In this document: positions 1 through 9,262 of the stretch, in pieces | Layout of the letters: each line of letters starts with the position of its first letter | Position numbering within the stretch: the stretch's first letter is position 1 | Assembly: GCF_020215705.1 (NCBI RefSeq) | Contig: NZ_JAIWNB010000033.1 | Span: 1 to 64,000 of the forward strand | Reading direction: 5' to 3' | Length of the DNA stretch: 64,000 bases | Source of the DNA: Nonomuraea aurantiaca | Lineage (GTDB): Bacteria > Actinomycetota > Actinomycetes > Streptosporangiales > Streptosporangiaceae | Made by a program: the position numbers and the translations under genes | Notes under the pieces: generated by a model | What the model saw: only the letters and a program-made list of their open reading frames with translations | Database searches by the model: none | What the model was told of the DNA's origin: nothing

Positions 1-194
1 CGTGACAGAACGGCCGTTCTCACGCGCAACGCGTTACGCGATCGCTACCACCCTCCATGCGGCCCCGGCCCCACTCGCACCTGGAAATCGCACTCCGTGA
101 CCGCTCCCCAGCAAATGCACCAGACCCCGGTAAATGGCCGGGATCTCCGGCGCTACTTGGCCAGACGTGATCTCTTGACGGCAAGAGGACGGCT

Positions 195-534
195 CCCAGG
201 CTCCAGGCCACCGTGGCCGGGATGAAGCCGGGCGACGCGCTGGTCATCACCAAGCCCGACCGGGTCGCGCCGCAGTGTCAAGGAGCTACTGGTCTTCCTG
301 GCGGGCGAGCTTGCGCCGCGCGGCATCAACCTGCACATACTGACCGGCATCTGTGCGGGCATCCACCGCCCGGCCTGGCCGGGTATGGCCGACAAGATGC
401 TGTTCCTGGTCTCGGCGACGGCCGCCGAGATGGAACGCGATCTCATCTCCGAGCGCACCCAGGAGGGCCTGGACACCGCGCGCGCCGCCGGCCGCGCCCG
501 CCGTGAGCGCGGCCAGGCCCGCCACGCCCTGACG
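195..534 (+). pseudogene. serine resolvase/invertase remnant
   Basis: The translation resembles the middle of the serine recombinase catalytic domain. It reads KPGDALVITKPDRVA, then in a second frame KELLVFLAGELAPRGINLHI, then in a third MADKMLFLVSATAAEMERDL and ISERTQEGLDTARAAGRA. Two frame changes (near 275 and 370) are needed to join these. The N-terminal part that carries the catalytic serine and the C-terminal helix-turn-helix are both missing, so the gene is dead. It lies next to an IS30 remnant, which marks this end of the window as old mobile DNA. Confidence 0.75.
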
Positions 535-582
535 TCAGGCTGGGGAAGGCCCCCGGCTTGCGAACGAAAGAGAGGGACGCCG

Positions 583-762
583 ATGGACGGAGACATCGAC
601 CGCGTCGCGATCGCGTTCCTGCGCAAGCTCAGGCCCGAGGTCCAGGGATACTTCCCGAACAGCGAGGAGTTCCGCTCGCTGCCGGACGCCGACCGCAACC
701 GGCTCTACGAGTATGACGCCGAGCCGGCGGAAGTTGAGCGCCAGCGAGCCCGGCGCCGCTGA
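583..762 (+). CDS. small charged hypothetical protein (59 aa)
   Basis: The frame starts at an ATG preceded by GAGAGGG with 6-7 bases of spacing and encodes 59 residues rich in Arg, Asp and Glu (start MDGDIDRVAIAFLRKLRPEV). It lies just downstream of the resolvase remnant in the same frame as that remnant's last segment, with no stop between. It could therefore be a separate small gene or an open tail. I do not recognise a family and no signal peptide or membrane segment is visible. The ribosome site is the main reason to call it. Confidence 0.4.
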   Translation: MDGDIDRVAIAFLRKLRPEVQGYFPNSEEFRSLPDADRNRLYEYDAEPAEVERQRARRR

Positions 763-896
763 CGTCCGGGGCCGACCCAACCGGCTCCGAACGCCTGACC
801 AGCATCCACCGCCGGTACCGCCGAGAGCCGCCGGCCCCCCTTGACAGAGAGCCTTCCGTTCTAGTGGTCGTCGCAACACCCCACCTCAGGGGATGC

Positions 897-1282
897 GATG
901 GACTTCGAGATCCGGGAGATTCGATCTCCTCAGAGACGCAAGAAGCTGACCTAGGAGCGCGAGCACTACCTTGCTCTCGTGCAGCAGGGCGCGCGTCGTG
1001 CGCCGGCGGCCGCGGCCCAAGCAAGGCAAGATCGGCCGGAGCTCCGAGCTGCGGGCATACATTCAGGACCACCTGCATAAACGCTCGAGTCCGAGCAGAT
1101 CTCCCAGAGCCTGCGCAGGAACTTCTCTGACCGACCAGAGATGCATGTGTTGCCATGAGACCACCCACCAAGCACTCTACGTTCAGGGCCGCGGCGAACT
1201 GCGCCGCGAGCTGACCAAGGCGCTGCGTACCGGCCGCGCCATGCGCAAGCCTCACCGCCTGGCCCAGCAGCGCCAGCCCTGA
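897..1282 (+). pseudogene. IS30-family transposase remnant
   Basis: The reading begins MDFEIREIRSPQRRKKLT, meets a TAG stop, and continues EREHYLALVQQG. After a frame change comes KIGRSSELRAYIQDHLHKR, and after another YVQGRGELRRELTKALRTGR. These are the N-terminal helix-turn-helix part and the start of the body of actinobacterial IS30 transposases, where intact copies read HETIYQALYVQGRGELRREL. The DDE catalytic region is absent. There is one in-frame stop, at least two frameshifts and a truncated 3' end, so the element is defunct. Confidence 0.75.
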
Positions 1283-1609
1283 TCGGCGACGATCATTCGC
1301 TCAAGCGAGCCGGGTGCCGGGTCTTGGCCTCCCCGGCTCAGCGGGCGGGCCTTATCAGGTTCCCGCGTCAATGCCCAGGTGAAGGGGCGCGGTCGGGTGC
1401 CGGCGCGGGGAGTACGGCGGCGTGACTGCTCACGATCGCGCGCATCGCCCTGTGGATCACGTACGCAGGAGTCGCCCGCAACCGCTGAGGGGCTGGCGGG
1501 GAAAACGCATCTATGACCGGCGGCAAGGCGAGCGGGTCATTGCACACACTTTATGCGTGAACCACATGATGCCATCATCCTCGGGCCGAACACCTGCCAA
1601 AAGGCACTG

Positions 1610-1645
1610 ATTTCTGCCATTGATCATCGAATTCCGGCCAGAAAT
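1610..1645. repeat. inverted repeat upstream of the CocE-type gene
   Basis: ATTTCTG at 1610-1616 is matched by CAGAAAT at 1639-1645, with 22 bases between. It lies about 140 bases before the hydrolase start and could be an operator; this is inference only. The rest of 1283-1782 holds no gene I can support: the 62-codon frame at 1422-1610 has no family resemblance and unremarkable composition. Confidence 0.3.
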
Positions 1646-1782
1646 GGCGCGAGCGACGAACGGTGTTGACGCAGGGCGTACAGAACAGGCTGATCGGCGC
1701 GCATAACCGGCTGCGGTCCAATGGAGACAGGCTCAGGAAAAGCCGCTACCCTCCCATGGCAATCAATGATCACAGGAGCGTA

Positions 1783-3588
1783 ATGAACATTCGCGGTAAG
1801 GCATCGACCGCTGCGGCGGCCTGGGCGTTCATCACCATGACCAATCTCATGGCAGGCGGTTTATCCACGGCTGCCCATGCCGGAACGGCTACAGACGGCC
1901 CGATCACGCACGAACAGAATCCCCGGGTCCCCCAGGGCGCGGCGTGGACGGAGGCGTACTTCCCGTCCTCGGACGGGAGCGGTGTCGAGCTGCACGCCGA
2001 CGTGCTGCGGCCGGCACACCTGCCGGCTGATGCGAAGACGCCGGTGATCGTGTCGGTGGGCCCCTACTTCTCACACGTGGGGCAGTCGGAACCCGAGGGA
2101 TGGGACCAGAGCGGACCGTCGACGCGCTTTCAGGACTTCGTCGACGGCGCGAAGCTGATGGCGCGCGGCTACACCTACGTGATGGTCGACCTGCGCGGTT
2201 TCGGCGGCAGCACCGGCTGTCTGGACTGGGCAGGACCGGGCGAGCAGGCCGACGTCAGGGCCGCGGTCGAGTGGGCGGCCAGCCGGCCGTGGTCGAACGG
2301 CAAGGTCGGCATGTACGGCAAGTCGTACGACGCCATCACGGGACTGGTGGGCAACAACCTCAAGCTGCGCGGCCTGAAGGCGGTCGTCGCCCAGGAGCCA
2401 GTCTGGGACATGTACAACTACCTGTTCAGCAACAAGGTTCCGCGGCCCAACGTCACGGCGACCCCGGAGGCGTTCAACGCGATCGTGACGATGCCCGCGA
2501 TGGCCGACGACAGCGACAGGTACAAGGCGAACGCGGAGTACGAGAAGACGCATCCGCAGTGCCTGAGCGACAACCTCAGCAACAACAACGACCCCGATCC
2601 GAACTCGGCGTACTGGCGCGCCCGCAATCTGCCCGCACAGGCGGCCGGCTCGACCACGCCGTTGTTCGTGACCCAGGGGTTCATCGAACCCAACACCAAG
2701 CCTGAGGACATGGACGAGTACCTGGCCGCCCACTCGGGCCGGGAACGCGGCTGGCTCGGCCAGTGGCCACACGTACGGGGCAACGACACCGACGCCGACG
2801 ACCGGCTGATGATGGGTCGTGCCGGCTGGTTCGACGAGGTGATGCGCTTCTACGACCAGTATCTTCTCGGCATCAACCCGCCGGTGAGCGACCCGGCCTA
2901 CGCCATCGAGGACAGCCTCGGCCGCTGGCGTGCCCAGAACACCTGGCCGGTGGCTACGTCGTCGTACCCCGTGCCGCTCTCATCCGGCCAGTACGTCGAC
3001 GACGGCGGCGGCGTCTCGGCCAAGGCCGTCCCGGAGGGCCGGTGGGACATGGAGCACGCGCCACCGGCCACGCCGCTGTCCGCCTCCGAGAAGGGCGCCC
3101 CCACGCAGGGCGGCACCGCCGCCAACACCTTCTGGACCTGGTCCACTCCCGCGACCAAGGCACTCCGGCTCACGGCCACGCCGACGATCACGCTCAACGC
3201 GAGCACGAGCGGGAACGTGATGGTCCGCCTGTGGGACGTCGCTCCGGACGGCACGGCGACGATGTTCGACGAGAACGTGGCCCTGCTGGAGAAGAGCGGA
3301 TCGATCTCGTTCGACCTGAAGTCGACCGACTGGACCTTCCAGCAGGGACACCGGATGGGGGTACAGATCGGGACCATCATCGAAACCGACGACTGGGGCT
3401 GGCTGGACGTGCCCTCGGGTCACACGATCAAAGTCTCCGACGCGTGGCTGAGCCTGAGCATGCAGAACCCACGGTTCGACGTGCCCACGCAGGGTGACCG
3501 CTCGCCGTACTTGGACGAGTACATCGCGGCGAACACGACCACGCTCACCAACGTGGGTCCCGGCACCTTCCCACTGAATGCCTCGTAG
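1783..3588 (+). CDS. secreted CocE/NonD-family (X-Pro dipeptidyl-peptidase-like) hydrolase
   Basis: This is a 601-residue alpha/beta hydrolase. The ATG at 1783 follows CAGGAG by 5 bases and opens a signal peptide ending near AHAGTA. Longer in-frame starts upstream would bury that signal. The N-terminal half contains VIVSVGPYFSHVG, the GYTYVMVDLRGFGGS motif around the oxyanion region, and a nucleophile elbow written GMYGKSYDAITG, where most relatives have GxSYxG. The C-terminal half has the beta-sandwich typical of the PepX_C domain (LTATPTITLNASTSGNVMVR). Relatives hydrolyse acyl esters, amides or Xaa-Pro peptides outside the cell; the substrate cannot be told from sequence. It is a single-gene unit with a strong hairpin directly after the stop. 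Confidence 0.85.
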   Translation: MNIRGKASTAAAAWAFITMTNLMAGGLSTAAHAGTATDGPITHEQNPRVPQGAAWTEAYFPSSDGSGVELHADVLRPAHLPADAKTPVIVSVGPYFSHVGQSEPEGWDQSGPSTRFQDFVDGAKLMARGYTYVMVDLRGFGGSTGCLDWAGPGEQADVRAAVEWAASRPWSNGKVGMYGKSYDAITGLVGNNLKLRGLKAVVAQEPVWDMYNYLFSNKVPRPNVTATPEAFNAIVTMPAMADDSDRYKANAEYEKTHPQCLSDNLSNNNDPDPNSAYWRARNLPAQAAGSTTPLFVTQGFIEPNTKPEDMDEYLAAHSGRERGWLGQWPHVRGNDTDADDRLMMGRAGWFDEVMRFYDQYLLGINPPVSDPAYAIEDSLGRWRAQNTWPVATSSYPVPLSSGQYVDDGGGVSAKAVPEGRWDMEHAPPATPLSASEKGAPTQGGTAANTFWTWSTPATKALRLTATPTITLNASTSGNVMVRLWDVAPDGTATMFDENVALLEKSGSISFDLKSTDWTFQQGHRMGVQIGTIIETDDWGWLDVPSGHTIKVSDAWLSLSMQNPRFDVPTQGDRSPYLDEYIAANTTTLTNVGPGTFPLNAS

Positions 3589-3595
3589 CGCCGGC

Positions 3596-3631
3596 CGAGT
3601 GCTCGGCTGGGACATCCCAGCCGAGCACTCG
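3596..3631 (+). terminator. strong hairpin after the CocE-type gene
   Basis: CGAGTGCTCGGCTGGGA at 3596-3612 is perfectly complementary to 3615-3631, giving a 16-17 bp stem with a minimal loop, 8 bases after the stop codon. No U-tract follows, which is usual for terminators in high-GC actinobacteria. Confidence 0.8.
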
Positions 3632-3843
3632 CGGTCCAAGTCGAACTCACCCTGAGGCCGTTCCCCCTTTACTTGACAGAGGACACAAACCAGCGGCAAA
3701 CCCTTGCTGATATCGGCCGCCGATGCTCGAAATCAGGCCATTTCGGGTTCCTGCCTTGATCCACCATCAGCTTGAGATCTGTTCCCGCAGGCAGGAAGAC
3801 GGGCAGCCGATAACACAAGTGCTCGAGCGGGGAACGAGGAACC

Positions 3844-3981
3844 ATGAAGGCGAAAGCTCGGGTTATCGGCCTTGCCCTGACAATGGCGATGGGAGTCATC
3901 GGAACATCGATCGCCGCCGCGCCGGCCCAGGCGGCGCCGTGCGGCTATTACACCGAGCGCAACGCGGCCGGGGACGTGTGA
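3844..3981 (+). CDS. very short secreted peptide, probably truncated by a stop
   Basis: The 45-codon frame starts MKAKARVIGLALTMAMGVIG and ends its signal peptide at APAQAA, leaving a mature part of only CGYYTERNAAGDV. A ribosome site (GGAACGAGGAACC) precedes the ATG. The frame after the TGA continues AYYHHFTK, matching the aromatic style of the mature part. The TGA may therefore be a former TGG tryptophan codon in a small secreted protein of roughly 70-90 residues. A perfect hairpin at 4067-4096 sits where such a longer gene would end. Function is unknown. Confidence 0.5.
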   Translation: MKAKARVIGLALTMAMGVIGTSIAAAPAQAAPCGYYTERNAAGDV

Positions 3982-4066
3982 GCCTATTACCATCACTTCA
4001 CCAAACTTCGCCCGCTACATCGGCGGGGTTGGTTGCACCCCGTAAGCCACGCTTTTCGACCTCTGA

Positions 4067-4096
4067 GAACAGGCCGCCCATTGGGGCGGCCTGTTC
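4067..4096 (+). terminator. hairpin terminator
   Basis: GAACAGGCCGCCC at 4067-4079 pairs perfectly with 4084-4096 around an ATTG loop. It lies about 85 bases beyond the truncated secreted-peptide frame and separates it from the minus-strand remnants that follow. It could serve transcripts from both sides. Confidence 0.75.
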
Positions 4097-4204
4097 CGTC
4101 TTCCTGGAAGTGTCCGGAAATGTGGACTGATTCCGGATCCGCTCATCGCGAGGCGGTCGCCCGACCCCGTGTCGGGGACGTCGCGTTCGGGGAGGGAGGT
4201 CAAC

Positions 4205-4352
4205 CGTTCCCCGAGCTGCCGCCGCGCCCCGCCAGGCCACGCCTCACGTGGGTGTAGAGGACCGGCGGATCCTCGTGGGTCGCCCCACTCGGCGAGTGAG
4301 GCAAGCGCGGGCGGCCGCCCCTTGTCGGTCGGCACGTACTCATACAATGCGG
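4205..4352 (-). pseudogene. HxlR-family regulator, C-terminal remnant
   Basis: The minus strand reads MYEYVPTDKGRPPALASLAEW in one frame and DPPVLYTHVRRG in the next. The same order occurs in the HxlR protein at 18468-18925 (YEYLPTDKGQALAPALVALS, then EPPILYVHSVCG). The winged-helix N-terminus is gone and one frameshift splits what remains. It abuts the end of an LLM-type oxidoreductase remnant, so two unrelated gene ends are fused here. Confidence 0.7.
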
Positions 4353-4962
4353 GACGATCTCGTCGGCGCGGTGGCCGCGCAGCCGTTGGGCGACCTCCAC
4401 AGCTGTGCCGTACACGTAGACACCCGCCTCGACCAAGGCAGCGGCGCCCGCGCGGGGGTCTGCCGGGTCGGTGAGCATCCCGGCCCGTCGGAGCATGTCC
4501 GTGTGGTGCGGGGCCCGCAGGTGTCCGGCGGCCGCGCGGTAGGCGAGCCTGCGCGGGTCGCGGCCGGGGGCGGCCAGCGCCACGTGCACGACTGTCGCGC
4601 CGCGGGGCCTCCTGGGGCGCCCTTCAGCTCCGGCGGTCAGCGCGGGCAGCAGCGTGTCCTCAAGGTAGTGGGATGGCGTCATCCAGGTGATGGCCACGTC
4701 GGCGACGGCGCCCGCCATGCCGGGACGCAGCACGCCCAGGCCCACCTCGACTGGCGGATGGGACATCGGGGGCAGCGCGATGGCGCGCTCGGCGGCGGCC
4801 CCGTCGGTAGGCGACCGTCTGATGCGTCTCGACCAGCACGGACTGCCCGAGCCAGAGCCGGCCGGCCAGCCCGCTCATCACCAGCTTCCCGAACGGCACG
4901 ACCGTCTCCGGGTCCGCGTGCTGGAGCGGGAACATCAGTCCGGGAGCCATGGGCCTCCCCAT
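4353..4962 (-). pseudogene. LLM-class (F420-type) flavin/deazaflavin oxidoreductase remnant
   Basis: The N-terminal piece reads MGRPMAPGLMFPLQHADPET and continues LVMSGLAGRLWLGQSVLVET, a start typical of luciferase-like F420-dependent oxidoreductases. The frame is then lost near 4800. The C-terminal piece reads VADVAITWMTPSHYLEDTLL and ends AVEVAQRLRGHRADEIV, the usual last helices of the family. Roughly the middle half of the 300-residue barrel is deleted. The HxlR remnant follows without a gap. The gene is certainly non-functional. Confidence 0.7.
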
Positions 4963-5239
4963 GTCGGCGAACGAGATTCGGCGATGCCGCAAGCGTGATC
5001 ATGTACTCGCGGCACCGTCACCCTAACTCGTGTCCGTCGGCAGCCGAGAGGCGACAACCGCCCAAGACTCCGGGCTGATAGAAGAGTTCACGCCATTCTT
5101 GCCCCCTTTCACGCCAAACAGGATCGATCAAGGACAGCTGCGGCCGAACCCGGCTACCGTCTTGCGCGTCAGGGCGCACCGGCGCAGGCGTCGTCGGCTG
5201 AACACACGCTGGGGAGACTCCGTGCCGGAGAAGGGTCAG

Positions 5240-7024
5240 ATGGCCTTTCGCATATTGGGACCGCTAGAGGTCACGATTGCGGGCCAGGAGGTTCCCATAC
5301 CTGCCGGTAAGCATCGAAGCCTGCTCGCCGCGCTCCTGCTCCGGGTCAATTCCCCGGTGTCCATGGAGGAGCTGTCCGACTACATCTGGAGCGGCGCACC
5401 GCCTGCCAACGCGCGCGGCGCGGTGCAGACCTACGTTGCCAGGCTGAGGACGTCTCTCCAGATGCCCGGTCTGATCGTCACCCAGCGCGACGGCTACTCG
5501 ATCGAGATGCCCGAGTTCGCGCTGGACCTGCACCGCTTCCGCGGCCTGGTCGCGCGCGCGGAGACGCTCACGCGAAGCGGCTCGGCCGCCCAGGCGGCGC
5601 TGCTGCGGCAGGCCCTGTCCTTGTGGCGAGGTCCCGCCCTCGCGAACGTACCCTCTGAGAGATTGCGGAGCATGGCCGCGCAGAGCCTCGGCGAGGAGCG
5701 GCTCAACGCGCTGGAGCGCCGCATCGACGCCGAACTGTCCCTCGGACGGCATCGGCAGATGCTGGCGGAGCTGCGTGCGCTCACCGCGGAACACCCGCTG
5801 CACGAGCGTCTGCAGGGCCAGCTGATGACGGCCCTGCATCGAAGCGGGCGGTACGCCGAAGCCCTCGAGTCCTTCCGGCGGCTGCGCCAAGTGCTGCACG
5901 ATGAACTCGGCATCGAGCCGGGTGAGGATCTCCAGCGGCTCCACCAGCAGATGCTCGGGGGGCAGCCGTTGACGGAAAGTGATCCGGACGGCGACAAATC
6001 ACTTCCGGCGTGGACCGCCGCGTGTCAGTTGCCGCTCGGCGTGGGAACTTATGTGGGACGGTCCGAGCTGGTTTCCGAGGCCACGGCGCAGCTGCTGCAC
6101 CAGGACGTGGGCGTGGTTCCGATCGTGGTCGTGGGCGGTGGGCCTGGAACGGGCAAGACCGCTTTCGCCGTCCACGTCGCGCACCGGGTCCGCGCCGCGT
6201 TTCCGGACGGGCAGTGGTTCGTCCGGCTGCGAACGCCCGACGGAGGCCCTCGCGACCCCGCGGACGTCCTGGCGGAGATGCTGGTCTCCGCCGGGCTCGA
6301 CCAGAGGGACGCCCCCGACGGTCTCGGCGCGCGAGCGGCTCGGTTACGCGCGCTGCTAGCCGACCGGTCAGTGCTGCTGGTACTGGATGACGCCTTCGAC
6401 GCGACCCAGGTCAGATGCCTGTTGCCGGGCACCGCGGAGTGCGCGGTCCTGATCACCTCGGGAACGAACCTGTGGGGGCTGGCAGCGTTGGATGACGCGC
6501 GCGTCCTGATGCTGGAGCCGCTGCAGCGTGACGAAGCCACCCGCCTGCTGGCCGGACTGATCGGCCAGACGATCCCTCACGGCATTCTGGCCGAGATCGC
6601 CAGGCTCTGCGACGATCTCCCGCTGGCCCTGCGCCTGGCCGCGGCCAACATGATGGGCCGCTCCCCCAGCGAGAGGGCACGCTATCTGGCCGGACTTCGC
6701 TCGCGGGACCGGCTCTCCTTGCTCGCGGTGCGAGGCGATCAGGCGGCGGCGGTACGAACGTCGTTCGAGCGTTCCTACCTCACGCTGCCCGCGCCCGCGC
6801 AGCGGCTCTTCCGCCTGCTTGCCCTCGTGCCGGATGGCGACTGCACCCTGGAGAGCGTCGCGGTCCTGCTCCGGGTGCCGGTCCACGAGGCCGAGTTCCT
6901 GCTCGAGACGCTCATCGCGGCGCACCTGGTACGCAGGCTGATCCCGGGCCGTTTCCGCCTCGATCCCCTCCTACGTCTCTACGCACGCGAACAGCTGGCC
7001 ACCGAGGAGATGTCCGCCGTCTAG
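5240..7024 (+). CDS. SARP-family regulator with NB-ARC domain, no TPR tail
   Basis: This 594-residue protein begins MAFRILGPLEVTIAGQEVPI, the winged-helix start of Streptomyces antibiotic regulatory proteins. A bacterial transcriptional activation domain follows to about residue 250 (QGQLMTALHRSGRYAEALES). An NB-ARC type ATPase comes next with P-loop GGGPGTGKT near residue 305. The protein ends after a winged-helix segment (RLDPLLRLYAREQL) instead of running into TPRs as AfsR does. The ATG at 5240 follows GGAGAAGGG; a GTG at 5222 is a possible alternative. SARPs activate pathway genes by binding direct repeats near -35. The broken lanthipeptide-type gene downstream may be a relic of a former target cluster (inference). 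Confidence 0.85.
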   Translation: MAFRILGPLEVTIAGQEVPIPAGKHRSLLAALLLRVNSPVSMEELSDYIWSGAPPANARGAVQTYVARLRTSLQMPGLIVTQRDGYSIEMPEFALDLHRFRGLVARAETLTRSGSAAQAALLRQALSLWRGPALANVPSERLRSMAAQSLGEERLNALERRIDAELSLGRHRQMLAELRALTAEHPLHERLQGQLMTALHRSGRYAEALESFRRLRQVLHDELGIEPGEDLQRLHQQMLGGQPLTESDPDGDKSLPAWTAACQLPLGVGTYVGRSELVSEATAQLLHQDVGVVPIVVVGGGPGTGKTAFAVHVAHRVRAAFPDGQWFVRLRTPDGGPRDPADVLAEMLVSAGLDQRDAPDGLGARAARLRALLADRSVLLVLDDAFDATQVRCLLPGTAECAVLITSGTNLWGLAALDDARVLMLEPLQRDEATRLLAGLIGQTIPHGILAEIARLCDDLPLALRLAAANMMGRSPSERARYLAGLRSRDRLSLLAVRGDQAAAVRTSFERSYLTLPAPAQRLFRLLALVPDGDCTLESVAVLLRVPVHEAEFLLETLIAAHLVRRLIPGRFRLDPLLRLYAREQLATEEMSAV

Positions 7025-7052
7025 CCTGCGCCCACCGGCCTCCGCGCCCACG

Positions 7053-7877
7053 TCATGGCAGGGATCTCTGCCGCGAGAGGGCCGCGTCGACCACACCGCG
7101 CATGATCGCCAGGGTTCGGCTTTCGGTTACGGGACGCATGCCGATGGAACGATTGTGATGCAGGTGCAGCAGCCCCGCCACCACGGCGAAACGTGTGCTG
7201 GACAACCGTCCCTCGGCCAGCAGCCAGCGGACGGACGGCCTCGGTGGAACGCACCGACAGCTCCCTGACGGTCTGCCCCTGGTGACCGCCGGCGGCGCCA
7301 CGCCGGACAGAGGGCAGCACGAGCCGGTCACCCCGTACGACGCACATGTCGTTGACCACCACCCGTAGGCCTCGTCGCACGTGCGGCCGGCGCTCCCAGG
7401 CCGTGAGGAGCCAGGTCAGCCATCCGGCATCGGGACGCACTCCCTTGCTGGTGGCGCCCGCCAGGCGAACTCCGGTCCTGTCGCCGAAGGAGGCCAGGGC
7501 GACGCCCGCCAGGAGCCCGAACGGAGTGGGCCGGCCATGCGCAGCGCGTAGCGTGCCGTGGCCATGGCCGCTCGCCGGCGTTTGGAGGCTTCCACGGCTT
7601 GCCCGGCCTCGATGCGGTCGAGGACGCCGGCCAGCGAGTCACTGGAAACCTCCAGGGCCTCACGCAGGGGCGGATCACGCAGGGCCTTCGCCAGGAACGC
7701 CTCCTCGTCGTCGGCCCCTGCGAGACTGTGCATGGACCGCGAGGCCGCCGGCATGCGCAGGAGAGCAACGCCCGCGGCCACGAATCGCGGTTGTTCGCCC
7801 ACGTGAACTCCACCGAGATCATCCGGAATGCGGTCACTCTGACCGGAGATCTCCGAGACCGTCATCGCCCCCGGCAT
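7053..7877 (-). pseudogene. lantibiotic dehydratase (LanB-type) with internal deletion
   Basis: The N-terminal part reads LLRMPAASRSMHSL, ALRDPPLREALEVSSDSLAG and ARYALRMAG. A one-base frame change near 7530 then gives RPTPFGLLAGVALASFGDRT, the hallmark block of LanB/thiopeptide dehydratase N-termini. After a second frame change near 7235 the sequence jumps to FAVVAGLLHLHHNRSIGM, which matches the extreme C-terminus of these roughly 800-1000-residue proteins. The centre is therefore deleted, with two frameshifts in addition. LanB proteins dehydrate Ser/Thr of precursor peptides using glutamyl-tRNA. No precursor peptide, cyclase or transporter is nearby. Confidence 0.75.
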
Positions 7878-8108
7878 CTGCGAAGGCCGAGGCCGGGTCG
7901 CCGTTCGACCTCGACCCGGTGACGGTCCTTGCAGAGGCCGATGGCGATGCCGGGTCCAGGGAGAGCGCGACAGTCAGCCAGGTCCTGCCCTATTTCGGCT
8001 GAGGCCCTTGCACAGAGATCGACCGCCCCGCGGATGATCCAGAAGCAGGTACGCGGTCGACCGGGCGCTTTGTCGTAGGGCCCGGTCCTGCCCGGGGGCG
8101 AGCCGCCG

Positions 8109-9158
8109 CTAGCCTGCGGCGCGGTCTGCCAGCAGACGTCTGCGCCGGAGGCTGTCGGTGAGGGACGGCGGGGTCCAGGCCCCGTCCGGGTGGTACATGT
8201 TCGTACCGGGCGGCACGATCTCGTCGATACGGTCCAGGACTGCGTCGTCGAGGACGACGGAAGCGCCCTTCATCAGCCCGTCCAGATGCTCCATCGTGCG
8301 CGGGCCGGTGATCACCGAGGTGACGGCCGGATGTGCCACCGTGAAGGCGACCGCGAGCTGAGGCAGGGTGCAGCCCAGCTCGTTGGCCAGTTCCACCAGC
8401 TGCTCCACGGCTTCGAACTTGGCGATGTTCTCGGGAAGGGCCGGGTCGAAGCGGTGCGGCGTGATCGTGGGACGCCCGCTGGACATGTCTACCGGCTGCC
8501 CCTTGCGATACTTGCCGGACAGGAACCCCGAGGCGAGGGGGCTCCAGGTCAGCACCCCCATGCCGTACCGCTGGCAGACCGGGAGCAGGTCCACCTCGAC
8601 GCGCCGGGCGAGGAGCGAATAGGGGGGCTGTTCGGTCCGGAAGCGCAGCAGACCGCGGCGCTCGGCGACGTGATGCGCCTCGACGATCTCCTCGGCCGGG
8701 AACGTCGAGCAGCCGAAGGCGCGGATCTTCCCCTGGTGCACGAGGTCGCTCAACGCCGACAACGTCTCTTCGATGTCGGTCGTGTGGTCGGGCCGATGGA
8801 CCTGGTAGAGGTCAATCCAGTCGGTTCGCAGGCGCTTCAGGCTCTCCTCGACCTCTTTGATGATCCAGCGCCGCGAGTTGCCGCCGCGATTGGGGCCCTC
8901 ACCCATCGGGAAGTGCACCTTCGTGGCCAGGACGACGTCATCACGCCGTCCTTGGAGCGCCTTGCCCACGATCTGCTCGGACTCGCCCGCGGAGTACATG
9001 TCCGCGGTGTCGACGAAGTTGATGCCCTGATCGAGGGCGGCATGAATGATGCGGACGCAATCATCGTGGTCGGGATTGCCGACGGCGCCGAACATCATGG
9101 TGCCGAGACAATGGACGCTTACCTCGATGCCGGTGCCGCCAAGGGTACGGTAACGCAT
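8109..9158 (-). CDS. aldo/keto reductase
   Basis: This 349-residue TIM-barrel NADPH oxidoreductase starts MRYRTLGGTGIEVSVHCLGT. The catalytic tetrad is visible as Asp50 and Tyr55 (FVDTADMYS), Lys80 (LATKVHF) and His121 (YQVHRPD). The ATG at 9158 has GGGAG seven bases upstream; an ATG two codons earlier is too close to it. Such proteins reduce aldehydes and ketones in the cytoplasm. The gene is divergent from a MerR regulator, with a MerR-type promoter between them that points towards this gene. It is therefore very likely induced by that regulator in response to an electrophile or redox signal (inference). Confidence 0.9.
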   Translation of the reverse strand: MRYRTLGGTGIEVSVHCLGTMMFGAVGNPDHDDCVRIIHAALDQGINFVDTADMYSAGESEQIVGKALQGRRDDVVLATKVHFPMGEGPNRGGNSRRWIIKEVEESLKRLRTDWIDLYQVHRPDHTTDIEETLSALSDLVHQGKIRAFGCSTFPAEEIVEAHHVAERRGLLRFRTEQPPYSLLARRVEVDLLPVCQRYGMGVLTWSPLASGFLSGKYRKGQPVDMSSGRPTITPHRFDPALPENIAKFEAVEQLVELANELGCTLPQLAVAFTVAHPAVTSVITGPRTMEHLDGLMKGASVVLDDAVLDRIDEIVPPGTNMYHPDGAWTPPSLTDSLRRRRLLADRAAG

Positions 9159-9215
9159 GATCATGCTCCCAGGTTGGCCGCGATCAGCGCGAACAAGTGG
9201 TTGTTGTGCGGCCTT

Positions 9216-9246
9216 ACCCTAGGACCTAGAGTCGGCTCTAGGGCAA
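9216..9246 (-). promoter_or_regulatory. MerR-type promoter/operator for the aldo/keto reductase
   Basis: On the minus strand TTGCCC (9246-9241) and TAGGGT (9221-9216) are separated by exactly 19 bases, the long spacer that MerR-family activators correct. The spacer contains the perfect dyad CCTAGAG-N4-CTCTAGG (9225-9242). This arrangement is seen directly; the assignment to the adjacent MerR protein is inference from position. Confidence 0.8.
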
Positions 9247-9262
9247 GCCCTACACTCGACGT

